Positions 33,081-41,823 of a DNA stretch of 64,000 bases are shown here, one piece after another. Position 1 is the stretch's first letter, and each line of letters starts with the position of its first letter. The translations under genes and the position numbers were made by a program. Location of the stretch: the NCBI RefSeq assembly GCF_014203795.1, contig NZ_JACHJU010000003.1:372001-436000 (forward strand), written 5' to 3'. The notes under the pieces were generated by a model. The model saw only the letters and a program-made list of their open reading frames with translations, did no database searches and was not told the DNA's origin. Origin of the DNA: Streptosporangium album (GTDB lineage Bacteria; Actinomycetota; Actinomycetes; Streptosporangiales; Streptosporangiaceae).

Positions 33081-34312
33081 TTCGGGGAGACACCGTCCGG
33101 GGTTCTCCGCAGGCCGACGAAGGCGGCGAAAGAGGCGAGGGTGAGCCCGGCCAGGACGGCGGCCATGGGGAGCGCCGAGCCCTCACCACCGAGCCCGACC
33201 AGCGGGGCCGCGATCGCGCCGATGGCGAACTGCAGCACACCGGTCAGCGCCGAGGCGCTCCCCGCCACCTGCTGGGGCTGGCCGGCCAGGGCGAGCGCGC
33301 CGGTGCCCGGCAGGACGAAACCGGCCCCGCACATCATCACGAACAACGCGGCGATCAGCACGGCGAGGGGCAGGCCGAGGAGCGCGGTGGACAGCAGCAG
33401 GCCCGCTCCGACCACGGAGATGGACAGGCCGATGAGGATCAGCCGTGCGGGAGCCACCCTGCGCCCGGCGAGACGGCCGCCGATCTGCGCGGTGAGGGTC
33501 AGGCCCAGCGCGTTCAGTGCGAACACCAGGGAGAAGGTCTGCGGAGAGGCTCCGTACACCTGCTGGAGCACGAACGGCGAGCCGGAGATGTAGGCGAACA
33601 TGCCGCCGAAGCCGAGGCCGCCGGCGAGCGCGCTGGCCATGAAGGACCGGTTGCGCAGCAGGTGCCAGAAGGTGACGAGGGTGTGTCGCAGTCCCCCGCT
33701 CTCGCGCCGGTCGGGGGGAAGGGTCTCGCCCACCCCGAACAGGGCCGCGGCCAGCAGGAGGAGCCCGGCGACGCTCAGTGAGACGAACACGCCGCGCCAG
33801 GAGGTGTGGTTGAGAAGCTGCGCGCCCGCGATCGGGGCCAGGATCGGCGCGAGACCGCTGACGAGCATGAGGGTGGCGAAGATACGGGCGATGGCCGCTC
33901 CCTCGTACAGGTCGCGGACGACCGCGCGGACGATCACCAGCGCGGCGCCGCCCGCGATCCCCTGGAGCAGGCGGAAGCCGATCAGCCCGTAGACCGAGGG
34001 CGAGAAGGCGCACAGCAGCGAGGCCGCGGCGTAGGCGGCGATGCCGATCAGCAACGGCGTCCGCCGGCCGCGCACGTCGCTGAGCGGACCGGCGATCACC
34101 TGCCCGATGGAGACGCCGATGAGACAGGCGGTCAGGGTGAGCTGCACCTGGGCCTGGGCCGCACCCATCTCTCCGGCGATGGCGGGCAGCGCGGGCAGGT
34201 ACATGTCGATCGAGAGCGGGCCGATCGCGGACAGCGCGCCCAAGATGAGCAGCAACAGCCCTCTGCGCCGCGTGACCGGCGCGGCTTCCGGTCCGGCGAC
34301 TGCCGCGGTCAT
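33077..34312 (-). CDS. MFS exporter, Bcr/CflA drug-resistance type
   Basis: An inner-membrane drug:proton antiporter of 411 residues with 12 predicted helices. The Bcr/CflA hallmarks are LGALSAIGPLSIDMYLPALPAIA, with the acidic residue in helix 1, and QVIAGPLSDVRGRRTPLL, the loop 2-3 motif. The ATG at 34312 is preferred since GGGGA lies upstream; 34342 would add ten residues. It precedes sufR on the same strand and shares the region of the iron box at its 3' end, so sufR has its own promoter. Confidence 0.92.
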   Translation of the reverse strand: MTAAVAGPEAAPVTRRRGLLLLILGALSAIGPLSIDMYLPALPAIAGEMGAAQAQVQLTLTACLIGVSIGQVIAGPLSDVRGRRTPLLIGIAAYAAASLLCAFSPSVYGLIGFRLLQGIAGGAALVIVRAVVRDLYEGAAIARIFATLMLVSGLAPILAPIAGAQLLNHTSWRGVFVSLSVAGLLLLAAALFGVGETLPPDRRESGGLRHTLVTFWHLLRNRSFMASALAGGLGFGGMFAYISGSPFVLQQVYGASPQTFSLVFALNALGLTLTAQIGGRLAGRRVAPARLILIGLSISVVGAGLLLSTALLGLPLAVLIAALFVMMCGAGFVLPGTGALALAGQPQQVAGSASALTGVLQFAIGAIAAPLVGLGGEGSALPMAAVLAGLTLASFAAFVGLRRTPDGVSPN

Positions 34313-34813
34313 ATCAAGATCCCCTTTACCCTCACAGGCCACAACGGGCCCGTCGGGGCCAGGGATCTCAACCCATGATCAGGTCAACCGAATTCCCGAA
34401 TCCTGAAATTTTCACAAAAAAATGTTTAAGTCAGGTTTCGGCGGTTTCTCCGGGCACACCACGGCGGAGCCGCCGGTCCCGTGAACCGGTGAAAGTCCCG
34501 AGCCTGCCGGATGGCGACTCGCTAACACTCATTAGGGCGACGGCGGTGCCCGGCGGAAGGGCGGCGCCGGCCTCCGGCGGATCGCCTGGGCCCGGGGCGG
34601 GACGCCGGATCGGCCTCCGCTCCGTTCCGACACGCCGGACCTCCTCATGTCGTGATCCGCGACGCGCTCGGCGCGGTCTGGACGGCATGGGCCGCCCGGT
34701 GGCGGCCGAGGCGCCCTCGGCGGGACCCGCCCGGATCCTCCCCCGGGCACGGAGGGCTCCAAGCGGCAGGTCCACCAACGTGACCGGCCGGTACAGTCCC
34801 TAAACTCGTGGCC
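34313..34813. other. Non-coding stretch between the MFS exporter and the ABC-2 ATPase
   Basis: These 500 bases hold no convincing gene. Bases 34395-34435 are strikingly AT-rich, with runs of A and T, and are bounded by CCTGA and TCAGG, consistent with the MFS promoter. A CGGCGG-AG-CCGCCG hairpin follows at 34462-34475. Downstream sequence resembles a fragment of a cobalamin riboswitch (CCGGTGAAAGTCC) but lacks the B12 box. The right end carries the TAAACT promoter element for the ABC-2 ATPase gene. Confidence 0.5.
34801..34806 (+). promoter_or_regulatory. -10-like hexamer for leaderless ABC-2 ATPase transcript
   Basis: TAAACT ends seven bases before the ATG at 34814, and no ribosome binding site is present. 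The spacing fits transcription starting at the A of the start codon. It supports 34814 over the upstream in-frame GTG at 34808. Confidence 0.45.
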
Positions 34814-35722
34814 ATGGAATCCCCAGCCGTCGAGATCGTCGACCTGGTCAAGAGATACGGCCGGACGACGGCGATCGACGGCCTCACGCTCAGTGCCGCC
34901 CGTGGCGCGGTCACCGCGCTCCTCGGGCCCAACGGCGCGGGCAAGACCTCGACCATCGAGATCTGCGAGGGATTCCGCCGGGCCGACGGCGGCACCGTGA
35001 ACGTGCTCGGGCTCGCCCCCTCCCGCCCGGAGCTGCGGGCGAGGGTCGGGGTGATGCTCCAGGCGGGGGGCGTGCCCCCGGCGATGCGCTGCGGGGAGTG
35101 GCTGCGGCTGATGGCCCGCTTCCACGTCAACGCGCTGGACCCGGCGGCGCTGATGGAGCGGCTCGGGCTGAGCGAGCACGCCCGCACGCCCTACCGCAGG
35201 CTCTCCGGCGGCCAGCAGCAGCGCGTGTCACTGGCCGCGGCCGTCATCGGCCGTCCCGAGCTGGTCTTCCTCGACGAGCCGACCGCGGGCCTGGACCCCC
35301 AGGCCCGGCACGCGTGCTGGGAGCTGGTGGACGACCTGCGCTCCTGCGGGGTCTCGGTGGTGCTCACCACCCATCACATGGACGAGGCGGAGAAGCTCTC
35401 CGACCGGGTCGTGATCATCGACCACGGCACGGTGGTGGCCGAGGGCACACCGTCCTCACTCACCGGAGCCGAACGGCAGCTGCGCTTCCGCGCCCGGCCC
35501 GGACTCACCCTGGACGAGCTGCTCACCGCCCTGCCCACCGGCAGCGCGGCCAAGGAATCACCTTCGGGGCACTACATCATCGAAGGACAGGTGGGTCCCG
35601 AACTGCTGGCCACCGTGACCGCCTGGTGTGCCGCCGAGGGCGTCACCGCCGACGACCTCAGCATCGAGCGCCGCACCCTGGAAGACGTCTTCCTGGAACT
35701 GACCGGCCGGGAGCTCCGATGA
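34814..35722 (+). CDS. ABC-2 type exporter, ATP-binding protein
   Basis: A 302-residue ATPase of the daunorubicin-resistance (DrrA-like) group. Walker A is GPNGAGKTS, the signature is RLSGGQQQRVSLAAAV, Walker B is LVFLDEPTAGLD and the H-loop is TTHHMDEAEKL. A ~75-residue C-terminal domain follows, typical for DrrA. It is paired with the permease gene 43 bases downstream. An orthologous pair is found next to ctaA and sufR in mycobacteria and streptomycetes, where its substrate is unknown. Confidence 0.93.
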   Translation: MESPAVEIVDLVKRYGRTTAIDGLTLSAARGAVTALLGPNGAGKTSTIEICEGFRRADGGTVNVLGLAPSRPELRARVGVMLQAGGVPPAMRCGEWLRLMARFHVNALDPAALMERLGLSEHARTPYRRLSGGQQQRVSLAAAVIGRPELVFLDEPTAGLDPQARHACWELVDDLRSCGVSVVLTTHHMDEAEKLSDRVVIIDHGTVVAEGTPSSLTGAERQLRFRARPGLTLDELLTALPTGSAAKESPSGHYIIEGQVGPELLATVTAWCAAEGVTADDLSIERRTLEDVFLELTGRELR

Positions 35723-35765
35723 CCCTTCACCGAGTACGGCTCGCGCCCGACCGCAGGAGAGCACT

Positions 35766-36533
35766 TTGACGACCCTGGACCTCACCCCCGCCCCGGGGGC
35801 CGCGCCACTGCACCGGATGGTGCTGGCGCAGACGGGTGCGGAGATCCGGGCGATGCTCCGCAACGGCGAGCAGCTCCTGCTCACGATGATCATTCCGGTC
35901 CTGCTGCTCGTCGGGTTCTCGGCCGCGCCGCTGGTGGACGTCGGCGGCGGCTCCCGGGTGGACTTCATCACCCCCGGCGTGCTCGCGCTGGCCGTGATGT
36001 CCACGGCCTTCACCGGACAGGCCATCGCGACCGGTTTCGAACGTCGCTACGGCGTGCTGAAGCGGCTGGGCGCGACTCCGCTGTCGCGGACCGGGCTGAT
36101 GCTGGCCAAGACGCTCGCGGTGATCGCCGTGGAGATCATCCAGGTGGTCGTCATCAGCGGGGTGGCGACCGCCCTGGGCTGGCGGCCGGCGGGCTCCCCC
36201 CTGGCCGCGCTCCCCCTGATCCTGCTGGGCACCGCCGCGTTCAGCGGCCTCGGCCTGCTGATGGCTGGGACCCTGCGCGCCGAAGCCACCCTGGCGGGGG
36301 CCAACCTGGTCTTTCTCGTCCTGCTCGGCTGCGGCGGTGTGATCTTCCCGCTGTCGAAGTTCCCCGGCTCGGTGCAGCCGGTGCTCGAACTGCTGCCGAT
36401 CTCCGCCCTGGCCGGCGGGCTCCGTTCGGTCCTGACCGGGGGCGGCGGCCTGCCGGTGGCCCAGGCCGCGACCCTGGCGGTCTGGGCCGCGGTCTCCCTC
36501 TTCCTCACCTCTCGGACGTTCCGCTGGGAGTGA
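35766..36533 (+). CDS. ABC-2 type exporter, membrane protein
   Basis: A 255-residue permease with six predicted helices. LRNGEQLLLTMIIPVLLLVGF is the first membrane segment, and FERRYGVLKRLGATPLSRTGLMLAK is the conserved ABC-2 cytoplasmic loop. It partners the preceding ATPase. AGGAGAG lies five to six bases upstream of its start, so it is translated from its own binding site. Confidence 0.92.
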   Translation: MTTLDLTPAPGAAPLHRMVLAQTGAEIRAMLRNGEQLLLTMIIPVLLLVGFSAAPLVDVGGGSRVDFITPGVLALAVMSTAFTGQAIATGFERRYGVLKRLGATPLSRTGLMLAKTLAVIAVEIIQVVVISGVATALGWRPAGSPLAALPLILLGTAAFSGLGLLMAGTLRAEATLAGANLVFLVLLGCGGVIFPLSKFPGSVQPVLELLPISALAGGLRSVLTGGGGLPVAQAATLAVWAAVSLFLTSRTFRWE

Positions 36534-36613
36534 CCGGAATTCTTTGGCATTCTCTGAGGAGTCGTTACCCGCGCCTTCCGCCAGAAATGATCAAGAACCC
36601 TTAGCATCCTCGG

Positions 36614-38107
36614 GTGATCATCACCGGAGTGCGCTCCTCGCGCGCCCCAGCGACACGACAAACGCGGCAAATCTGGCTAAACCTTGCCATGGGGCTTACC
36701 GCCACGATTGTCACCGTCGCCGGCTCATCAACGGTGTCTCAGTCTTCGGACGAGATGGCCACCCTCAGCGCGGCCCGCCGGAGCGCGACCGGGCTGTGGG
36801 AGCTGGCGCAGCACGTCGACGGGCACTTCCTGCCCTACTACGCCTTCATGCACCTGTGGCTGGAGTTCGGACAGGCCCAGTGGTGGCTCCGGCTGCCTTC
36901 GGCGATCGCCACGGGGGTGGCGGTCGCGCTCATCACCGACCTGGGACGGCGTCTGCGCTCCCTGCCCGCCGGGGTGACGGCCGCCGCCGTCTACGTTCTC
37001 CTGCCGTCGGTCTCCTATCAGGGGCAGAACGTCCGCTCCTACGCCTTCGCGGCCGCCGCCGCGGTGCTGGCCACCTGGGCGCTGCACCGTGCGACCGAGG
37101 AACCTGAGCGGCGCGGCGGCTGGTGGAGGTACGCCGCGGCCGTCGCGCTGCTCGGATGCACGCAGGTGTTCGCCCTGCTCGTGCTGACCGCCCACCTGCT
37201 CGCCGTCGCACTGCACGGCAGGGGCGTCCTGGCCAGGATGCTGGCCGCCGTGGCCGTCGGATGTGTCCCGGGAGCCGTCGGGGCCGTGGTCGGTTTCAAG
37301 GAACGGCACGCCATCAGCTGGATCGAGATGCCCGACCCCGCGGTCTTCCTGGCCCTGCCCAGAACGGTGGGGGGCACCGCGCCGGCGGGCCATGTCCTGC
37401 TGGCACTGGCACTGGCCGCTCCGCTGCTGATGCGACGGCACCGCCCCGACCGGCTCTGGGTCACGCTCCTGACCGGCTGGGCCCTCCTGCCGCCCATCCT
37501 GCTGTTCGGCCTGTCCCATCTGGCCGCTCCCGTCTACGTCGACCGCTACCTGTTCGCGACGGTGCCGGCGTACGCGCTGCTGGCCGGTCTGGCCCTCGCT
37601 GCGACGCCCCTCCCCATCGCCGCCCTCGCCCTGGTGACCGCCCTGGCCGCAGGGCTGCCCGGGCAGCTGGACCTGCGCAGGGAGGACGGGCACAACGAGA
37701 ACTTCCCCCGCGCGATCCGGATCATCTCCGGAGAGGCCCTCCCCGGTGACGCGATCGTGTACGCCGGATCGTGGCTGCGGACGGGAATGCTCTACTACGG
37801 GGGGCGGGACCTGGCCGACGACGTGCTGCTCATGAGTGCCGCCCCTCGGCCGGACTCCTTCGACTACCCCGAACGCGCCGACGTCGCCGCCGCCCTCGAC
37901 GGATACGAGCGGGTCTGGGTGCTCTGGCGCGGAGGCGCCAGGAAGCCCGCCACGGGAAGCGACAGGATCGACGCGCTGCTGCGGGCGGGATTCACCCGGA
38001 GCCGGGCATGGCATGTGGGGCGGGCGCCCGGCATGACCGTGATGCTCCAGACCCGGCGGGCCGATCTCGCATCGCGGACGGCGCATCGGCGGCGGCGACC
38101 GGCTTAG
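36614..38107 (+). CDS. GT-C fold membrane glycosyltransferase-like protein
   Basis: A 497-residue polytopic protein with about ten hydrophobic spans. The first extracytoplasmic loop has the acidic motif SSDEMATLSAARRS, the position of the GT-C catalytic Asp/Glu, and the later LRLPSAIATGVAVALI and VDRYLFATVPAYALL are typical of actinobacterial mannosyltransferase-like (GT39/DUF2029-related) proteins. It would transfer a sugar from a polyprenyl-phosphate donor outside the membrane. In mycobacteria a mannosyltransferase gene (mptB) sits beside this same ABC pair, but this protein is not clearly orthologous. A short basic C-terminal tail ends the protein. Confidence 0.78.
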   Translation: MIITGVRSSRAPATRQTRQIWLNLAMGLTATIVTVAGSSTVSQSSDEMATLSAARRSATGLWELAQHVDGHFLPYYAFMHLWLEFGQAQWWLRLPSAIATGVAVALITDLGRRLRSLPAGVTAAAVYVLLPSVSYQGQNVRSYAFAAAAAVLATWALHRATEEPERRGGWWRYAAAVALLGCTQVFALLVLTAHLLAVALHGRGVLARMLAAVAVGCVPGAVGAVVGFKERHAISWIEMPDPAVFLALPRTVGGTAPAGHVLLALALAAPLLMRRHRPDRLWVTLLTGWALLPPILLFGLSHLAAPVYVDRYLFATVPAYALLAGLALAATPLPIAALALVTALAAGLPGQLDLRREDGHNENFPRAIRIISGEALPGDAIVYAGSWLRTGMLYYGGRDLADDVLLMSAAPRPDSFDYPERADVAAALDGYERVWVLWRGGARKPATGSDRIDALLRAGFTRSRAWHVGRAPGMTVMLQTRRADLASRTAHRRRRPA

Positions 38108-38126
38108 TAAGGTGTGAAAGACCTTA
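38108..38126 (+). promoter_or_regulatory. Inverted repeat upstream of the EamA exporter
   Basis: TAAGGT (38108-38113) and ACCTTA (38121-38126) form a 6-7-6 inverted repeat that starts at the stop codon of the glycosyltransferase gene and ends 23 bases before the exporter ATG. It may be an operator or a weak hairpin. Confidence 0.35.
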
Positions 38127-38149
38127 TAGCCCCTGGCTCAAGGAGCCTC

Positions 38150-39076
38150 ATGACCGCCGAATCCCTGCGCGGGTCCGCCGAGCCGTACAAGCCGGGCCTG
38201 CCCAGGCCGGGTGCGCTGCTGCGGGCGGCCTCCGACGCGATCCCACCGTCCGGGCTGGTGCTGCTGGCCATCCTGTCGGTGCAGGTGGGCGCGGGTTTCG
38301 CCAAGGACCTGTTCTCCCAGCTGCCGCCGAGCGCGGTGGTGTTCCTGCGGATCGCGACGGGCGCGCTCGTCATGGGCGTGGTGGCCCGGCCTCGGCTGAA
38401 GGGGCTGACCCGCCTGGACGTCGGGCTGGGGGTGGCGTTCGGCGTGACGCTGGGCGTGATGAACCTGTCGTTCTACGAGGCGCTGGCCCGGCTGCCCATG
38501 GGCATCGCGGTGGCGATCGAGTTCCTCGGCCCGCTCGGGGTGGCGGTGGCCGCCTCACGCCGCCGCCTGGACCTGCTCTGGGTGGGGCTGGCCGCCTCCG
38601 GCGTGGTGCTACTGGCCCCGTGGGGGACGACGGTGTCGCGGATCAGCTGGGCCGGCATCGGATTCGCGCTGGTCGCCGCGGTCTGCTGGGCGGGCTACAT
38701 CCTGCTGTCGGCCGCCGTGGGCCAGCGCTTCCCCGGCACGACCGGCCTGTCCTTCGCGATGATCGCGTCGTTCCTGCTGATCGCCCCCGTGGGGATCGGC
38801 ACGGGCGGCGCCGAGCTGCTCCGGCCCGAGATCCTGCTGATCGGGCTCGGGGTGGGTCTGCTGTCGTCGGTCATCCCCTACTCCATCGAGCTGGAGGCCC
38901 TGCGCAGGATGCCCAAGCAGGTCTTCGGCATCCTGATGAGCCTGGAGCCCGCGGTGGCCGCGGTGGTCGGCCTGCTCGTGCTGGGCGAGGTGCTCCAGGT
39001 GCGTGAATGGGCGGCCATCGGCTGCGTGGTCGTCGCCAGCGTGGGCGCGACCCGCAGCGCGCGCCGGTCACGGTAG
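38150..39076 (+). CDS. EamA/RhtA-family amino-acid or metabolite exporter
   Basis: A 308-residue protein with ten predicted transmembrane helices in two EamA repeats. LSVQVGAGFAKDLFSQLPPS and ARLPMGIAVAIEFLGPLGVAV are characteristic of the RhtA/YddG-like threonine-homoserine exporters. AAGGAG five bases before ATG 38150 fixes the start; 12 further in-frame residues upstream are not needed. It is convergent with the GntR regulator of the hydroxyproline cluster. Substrate unknown; amino acids are likely. Confidence 0.85.
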   Translation: MTAESLRGSAEPYKPGLPRPGALLRAASDAIPPSGLVLLAILSVQVGAGFAKDLFSQLPPSAVVFLRIATGALVMGVVARPRLKGLTRLDVGLGVAFGVTLGVMNLSFYEALARLPMGIAVAIEFLGPLGVAVAASRRRLDLLWVGLAASGVVLLAPWGTTVSRISWAGIGFALVAAVCWAGYILLSAAVGQRFPGTTGLSFAMIASFLLIAPVGIGTGGAELLRPEILLIGLGVGLLSSVIPYSIELEALRRMPKQVFGILMSLEPAVAAVVGLLVLGEVLQVREWAAIGCVVVASVGATRSARRSR

Positions 39077-39115
39077 GACCACGACGCCCGGCGCCACGCG
39101 CGCGGGGCGCCGGCC

Positions 39116-39796
39116 CTACTCCGGCTCGCTGGCCCAGATGCCCCGGACGTGCTGGATGTGGTGGCGCATCAGCTGCTCGGAGCCGTCCGTGTCGCCGGCG
39201 GAGAGCAGGTCGAGCAGGTCGAGGTGCTCGCGGGCGGAGTCGACGAGGCCGCCGGACGCGTAGAGGGCCGACAGGCCGTACAGGCGCGCCCGCTTGCGCA
39301 GGTCGCGCACCACGTCCACCAGATGCGTGTTGCCCGCCAGCGTGAGCAGCTCCACGTGGAAGCGGATGTCGGCGTCCACGTAGGCGAGCAGGTCGCCCCG
39401 CTCGGCCGCGTCGACGATCTGCCGGGCCACCGGCCGGAGCAGCTCGAAGCTCTCGGCGCGGGCCTCGTCGGCCAGCCGGGCCACCGTGGGCACCTCGATG
39501 AGCCGGCGGATCTCGGTGAGCTCGTCCAGGTCGCGGTCGGACAGCTCGGTGACCCGGAAGCCCTTGTTGCGCACCGCCTCGACGAGTCCCTCCTTCGCCA
39601 GGTCGAGCATCGCCTCACGCACCGGCGTCGCCGAGACGCCGAACTGGGCGGCCAGCACCGGCGCCGAGTAGACCACCCCCGGCCGCATCTCCCCGGTGAT
39701 CAGGGCGGCCCGCAGCGCGTGGGCCACCTGCTCCCGCAGGCTCTGCCGCTCGCCCACGACCGGCAGGTCGAGCCGGTCGTCCGCCGAAGGAGCCAT
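39116..39796 (-). CDS. GntR-family regulator with FCD ligand domain
   Basis: A ~226-residue regulator. The winged helix (SLREQVAHALRAALITGEMRPG ... QFGVSATPVREAMLDL) is followed by an FCD domain whose metal/ligand residues are visible as RFHVELLTLAGN and HHIQHVRG. Such regulators control carboxylate or amino-acid catabolism. ATG 39796 has GAGAGG seven bases upstream; ATG 39811 overlaps the preceding stop (ATGA) and is the alternative. As the last gene of the transport/racemase operon it is the likely controller of hydroxyproline catabolism, and two similar TGTCACA-type palindromes occur in the two operon promoters. Confidence 0.87.
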   Translation of the reverse strand: MAPSADDRLDLPVVGERQSLREQVAHALRAALITGEMRPGVVYSAPVLAAQFGVSATPVREAMLDLAKEGLVEAVRNKGFRVTELSDRDLDELTEIRRLIEVPTVARLADEARAESFELLRPVARQIVDAAERGDLLAYVDADIRFHVELLTLAGNTHLVDVVRDLRKRARLYGLSALYASGGLVDSAREHLDLLDLLSAGDTDGSEQLMRHHIQHVRGIWASEPE

Positions 39797-39807
39797 TCCC
39801 GCGCCTC

Positions 39808-40734
39808 TCATCTCGCTCGTATCCACGCCTCGTAGGCGGCGGCCGCCACCACCAGGTCCTCCCACGCCATGCCCACGCTCTTGAACACCCGGGGCCCCGG
39901 CCTCCGGGGCACCGTGCCGGCGACCAGCTCCCCAAGGTTTCCGGCGAGATGACCAATGGTGATCGTACCGTTCCGCAGAGGGATGATCAGATCTCCCGCC
40001 TCGGCGAGAGCGGCACCGCGGGCTTCGACGACCACCGTGGCCCTCGCGACGAGATCGTCGTCGATCTCCCGGGCGTCGGGCTCGTGGGAGCCGACCGCGA
40101 TCACGGTCGCGTCATCCCGGGTGAGCCTACCGTCGAACAGGGGAGTTCTGGCGGTCGTGCAGCAGGCGATCAGGTCGGCCTGGCCGGGATCGGCCACCGT
40201 GGCAACCTGGAGTCCCTCGGCGGCGCACCGGGCGGCGAAGGCCCGCGCCTTCGCCGGGTCCCTGGCGATCACGTTCACCCGGCTGACCGGGCGGACCGCG
40301 CGGAAGGCCTCCACGTGTCCCCACGCCTGCGGCCCCGTGCCGAACACCGCCATCGTCGAGGCACCCGGCTCGGCCAGATGCCGTACGGCCAGCGCGGAGA
40401 CCGCGGGAGTGCGCAGCGAGGTGAGCGCGACGCCGTCCATCATGGCCAGCGGGGCCAGGGTCTCCCCGTCCATGAGCAGGTAGGCGCCCTGAATGCGCGG
40501 CAGGCCGAGTGAGGGGTTGGCCGGAGCGACCCCGGCTATCTTGATTCCCGCGTGACGGCCCCACGCGGCGGGCATCAGCAGCAGCTGACCGGCCGGAACC
40601 TCCACGATGGGCCGGCTCGGGGTGTCCTCGGGGTCGAGCCCGCCGCGCAGCGCGTCCTGGAGCACCTGTACGGCCCGCGCCATCGGCACCAGCTCGCGCA
40701 GGGTCTCCCCGTCCAGGTAGGGCAGCGCGCTCAC
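39808..40734 (-). CDS. Ornithine cyclodeaminase/mu-crystallin family reductase
   Basis: A 308-residue NAD(P)H-dependent protein of the OCD family. The nicotinamide-binding Rossmann motif is AVFGTGPQAWGHVEAF and the substrate-side patterns are GIKIAGVAPANPSLGLPRIQG and LTSLRTPAVSALAVRHLA. In hydroxyproline/proline gene clusters OCD-family proteins act as delta-1-pyrroline-2-carboxylate reductases, converting the product of trans-3-hydroxyproline dehydration to proline. That role fits here, next to a proline racemase-family gene with a four-base overlap. True ornithine cyclodeaminase or an alanine/lysine-derived imine reductase remain alternatives. Confidence 0.82.
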   Translation of the reverse strand: MSALPYLDGETLRELVPMARAVQVLQDALRGGLDPEDTPSRPIVEVPAGQLLLMPAAWGRHAGIKIAGVAPANPSLGLPRIQGAYLLMDGETLAPLAMMDGVALTSLRTPAVSALAVRHLAEPGASTMAVFGTGPQAWGHVEAFRAVRPVSRVNVIARDPAKARAFAARCAAEGLQVATVADPGQADLIACCTTARTPLFDGRLTRDDATVIAVGSHEPDAREIDDDLVARATVVVEARGAALAEAGDLIIPLRNGTITIGHLAGNLGELVAGTVPRRPGPRVFKSVGMAWEDLVVAAAAYEAWIRAR

Positions 40735-41819
40735 CGGAGCGTGAACCCGGTGCCGACGGGGTCACGCGGATCCAGGGTGAACCGGTGGTCACCGGTGCGG
40801 TAGGCCATGCCCTCCACCTCGGGGACGATGCCCCTCTCGGTGATCCCGGCCACCCGGGCCCGGAAGGAGGTGCCCACGATGCCGTCGTGGGTCAGCACGC
40901 CGGTGAAGCCGTCGGCGTGCAGCAGCGCCAGCCGGGCGGCCGTGCCCGAGCCGCACGGCGAGCGGTCCACCTCGCCGTCGGCGAAGACCGTGACGTTGCG
41001 CTGGCGCCCGGGCCCCAGGTCGTCGTAGAAGATGACGCCGTAGATCCCGGAGAGCCGGTCGTCCTCAGGATGACGGGAGGCGGGGTGGCCGCCCAGGGCC
41101 GCCTTCACGGCCCGGCCGAGGGCGATCAGCTCGGTGAGGTGCTCGGGCACCACGCTCAGCCCGAACGCCGCGGCCGGGACCGAGGCGTAGATGGCGCCGC
41201 CGTAGGAGATGTCGGCCCTGACCCCGGCGAGCCGTCCGGGACCGATGACCGCGGAGGACGGATCCGTCCCGGCGGGCACGCCCGGTCCGGTGCCCGCCTG
41301 GGCCGTACCCGCCGAGGAGAGCGGGCCCAGCTCGACCTCCCGCGCGAGCACGTAGGACGGCACGTTCCGGAACGTGACGGCCTCGACCAGGCCCGCCGAG
41401 CAGCGGACCCGGGCCGTCACCCTGCCGGACGGGACGTCGACGACGACATCGGTCTCCCCGTCCGGATCGGCCTCGACCAGACCGCTGTCCACGGCGTAGA
41501 CGCCGAGGGCGATGGTGCCGTGGCCGCAGGCGGTGGAGTAGCCGTCCTTGTGCCAGAACAGCACGCCGAGGTCGGCCCCCGCGTCGTCCGGCGGGACGAG
41601 GAAGCAGCCGTACATGTCGGCGTGCCCGCGCGGCTCGTGGCAGAGCAGCCGCCGCACGCCGTCGATCTCCGGGGCCCTCGCCGACTCGCGACGCTCAAGC
41701 ACCGTCGCGCCGGGAATGCCGGGCACCCCGGCGGTGACGATCCGGAACGGCTCGCCGCCGGTGTGGTAGTCGATCGCGTGAATCATCTCTTCCCGTCCCA
41801 TCAGATCTTCCCGTCCCAT
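40731..41819 (-). CDS. Proline racemase-family protein (copy 1)
   Basis: A 362-residue member of the proline racemase/hydroxyproline epimerase family. Both catalytic cysteines are present, in TACGHGTIALG and DRSPCGSGTAAR. Characterised trans-3-hydroxyproline dehydratases have Thr at the second position, so epimerase or racemase activity is favoured, yet the OCD neighbour would suit a dehydratase. A ~25-residue Gly/Ala/Pro-rich insert (around residues 185-212) is unusual. Three in-frame ATGs (41819, 41801, 41786) lie in a tandem duplication; 41819 has GGAG upstream and overlaps the livF stop. Confidence 0.85.
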   Translation of the reverse strand: MGREDLMGREEMIHAIDYHTGGEPFRIVTAGVPGIPGATVLERRESARAPEIDGVRRLLCHEPRGHADMYGCFLVPPDDAGADLGVLFWHKDGYSTACGHGTIALGVYAVDSGLVEADPDGETDVVVDVPSGRVTARVRCSAGLVEAVTFRNVPSYVLAREVELGPLSSAGTAQAGTGPGVPAGTDPSSAVIGPGRLAGVRADISYGGAIYASVPAAAFGLSVVPEHLTELIALGRAVKAALGGHPASRHPEDDRLSGIYGVIFYDDLGPGRQRNVTVFADGEVDRSPCGSGTAARLALLHADGFTGVLTHDGIVGTSFRARVAGITERGIVPEVEGMAYRTGDHRFTLDPRDPVGTGFTLR

Positions 41820-41823
41820 CAGA
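41788..41823. repeat. Perfect 18-base tandem duplication at the livF / racemase junction
   Basis: The unit TCTTCCCGTCCCATCAGA occurs twice in direct succession (41788-41805 and 41806-41823). It covers the livF stop codon and the start of the racemase gene and keeps the reading frame, so it duplicates the start codon and the six residues MGREDL/MGREEM. It looks recent. Confidence 0.9.

Noticed and set aside
34480..34600. Cobalamin-riboswitch-like sequence (ACCGGTGAAAGTCCCGAG)
   Set aside because: The CCGGTG-AAA-TCC element is suggestive, but the B12 box and the conserved core that should follow are missing, and the downstream gene is an ABC-2 exporter ATPase.
36614..38107. MptB orthologue by analogy with the mycobacterial locus
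   Set aside because: The protein is a GT-C type membrane protein in a similar position, but the sequence pattern is closer to general actinobacterial mannosyltransferase-like proteins and no MptB-specific motif was recognised.
39808..40734. True ornithine cyclodeaminase (ornithine to proline)
   Set aside because: The family match is real, but the cluster supplies racemase/epimerase and hydroxyproline enzymes and no ornithine-related gene, so a pyrroline-2-carboxylate reductase role is more likely.
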